The notes under the pieces are model-generated. The model did not search any database, was not told the DNA's origin, and saw nothing but the letters and a program-made list of their open reading frames with translations. Positions 63,584 through 64,000 of a DNA stretch of 64,000 nt are shown one piece after another. Where the stretch lies: contig CAWKCD010000001.1 in the NCBI GenBank assembly GCA_963848035.1, positions 3,100,001 through 3,164,000 of the forward strand, in the 5' to 3' direction. This DNA comes from JAVVHH01 sp963848035. GTDB taxonomy: Bacteria; Pseudomonadota; Alphaproteobacteria; Acetobacterales; Acetobacteraceae. Positions within the stretch are counted from its first letter, which is position 1. Every line of letters begins with the position of its first letter. Position numbers and translations under genes: made by a program.

Positions 63584-64000
63584 CTACTGCGCGACGACGT
63601 TGCCTTTGAAGTCGAGCGCCACGGTGACGTTCTTGCCGTCCCGCATGGCCTTGCCGCGCCAGATCCCCTGGTTGTCGAGCTTCAGGTCCGACACCTGCGC
63701 GAAGCCGCTGTCCTGCATGCGCGCGCGGGCCTGGCCCTCGGTGAAGCTGTTCGCGCCGGAGATCGGCGGGGTGGGTGACGTCGCGCTCGAATGCGTGGCG
63801 CCGCTCGTGCCGGGCGTCACGTCGCCTGGGGTGCCGAGCGCGGGTGCGGTCGGCGCGGTGGCGGCGCCGGGCGTGGAGAGTGCAGCGGGGCTGCCGGGCT
63901 GCGGCGTGGTCGAGGTAGCCGGGTTGTTGAGCGTGGTCGAACCATTCATCCGCTCGGGCGGCGAGGTGCTCGGGGCTGCTGGGGTGGATTGGGCATGAAC
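63584..64000 (-). CDS. Partial exported protein with PepSY-like C-terminus
   Basis: The 3' part of a gene whose start is beyond the right edge. The leftmost residues visible, VHAQSTPAAPSTSPPERM, look like the end of a signal peptide (HA-Q cleavage) and a mature Pro/Ser/Thr-rich region. The C-terminus has NSFTEGQARARMQDSGFAQV and MRDGKNVTVALDFKGNVVAQ, resembling a single PepSY-type domain. It precedes the stress-type gene by 36 bases on the same strand. Treat the N-terminus as missing. Confidence 0.7.
   Translation of the reverse strand, partial: VHAQSTPAAPSTSPPERMNGSTTLNNPATSTTPQPGSPAALSTPGAATAPTAPALGTPGDVTPGTSGATHSSATSPTPPISGANSFTEGQARARMQDSGFAQVSDLKLDNQGIWRGKAMRDGKNVTVALDFKGNVVAQ

Overview
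The window is chromosomal DNA from a GC-rich alphaproteobacterium. The evidence for this is PopZ between valS and tolC, a MucR/Ros-type regulator, RibA with a degenerate RibB-like N-terminus, and the block scpB-scpA-site-2 protease-nagZ-SPOR-argS-dgt next to erpA and xth. A PEP-CTERM protein and the general gene content suggest the Rhodospirillales/Acetobacterales side, but the genus cannot be fixed. Genes are tightly packed, and 4-base start/stop overlaps (ATGA, TGATG, GTGA) are the usual operon geometry. I saw no phage, insertion sequence, CRISPR array or plasmid function.

Layout. 1-141: start of a secreted peptidase-like gene leaving the left edge. 340-6056: class III aminotransferase, TauABC-like ABC importer with two different permeases, and a PfkB-family sugar kinase. 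6121-13634: a membrane-associated cassette of SPFH protein, zinc-ribbon/DUF4178 protein, DUF350 protein, membrane-embedded spermidine-synthase homologue, FAD oxidoreductase and a His-rich polytopic protein. 13774-14259: mucR. 14256-21896 (minus): a seven-gene overlapping operon of esterase, SDR, Gfo/Idh, P450, ACC deaminase, PhnD-like binding protein and histidine ammonia-lyase. 21967-24178 (minus): L,D-transpeptidase, a conserved unknown and ribA. 24418-26731: OmpR-type response regulator and GMC oxidoreductase. 26882-30761: assimilatory sulfate activation and reduction (cysH, cysD, cysN, TauE/SafE permease). 30786-31871: acyltransferase.

31848-39508 (minus) is the conserved housekeeping block; erpA and xth diverge from it. 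40796-48945 (minus) holds psiE-like, ilvD, valS, popZ, tolC and pcm. A tRNA-Cys(GCA) lies at 49097-49170. 50212-57532 is a cell-surface region: a fused GT2/GT4 glycosyltransferase, a large secreted-type repeat protein, a PEP-CTERM protein and a GT-C-like membrane protein. 57579-59887: aminotransferase, zinc-ribbon unknown and a CobC-like phosphatase. 59882-62768 (minus): a three-gene type III polyketide cassette (chalcone-synthase-like enzyme, methyltransferase, FAD reductase). 62867-64000 (minus): an envelope stress-type protein and an exported protein leaving the right edge.

Most striking are the polyamine-type membrane cassette at 6.1-13.6 kb and the ACC deaminase/P450 operon at 14.3-21.9 kb. 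A technical point affects the reading. Many genes are split by frame breaks, and every break I resolved is a net +1 insertion, on either strand, with a dense cluster at 6.6-11.4 kb. This looks like sequence or assembly error rather than gene decay, so I annotate these as single genes with frame breaks.
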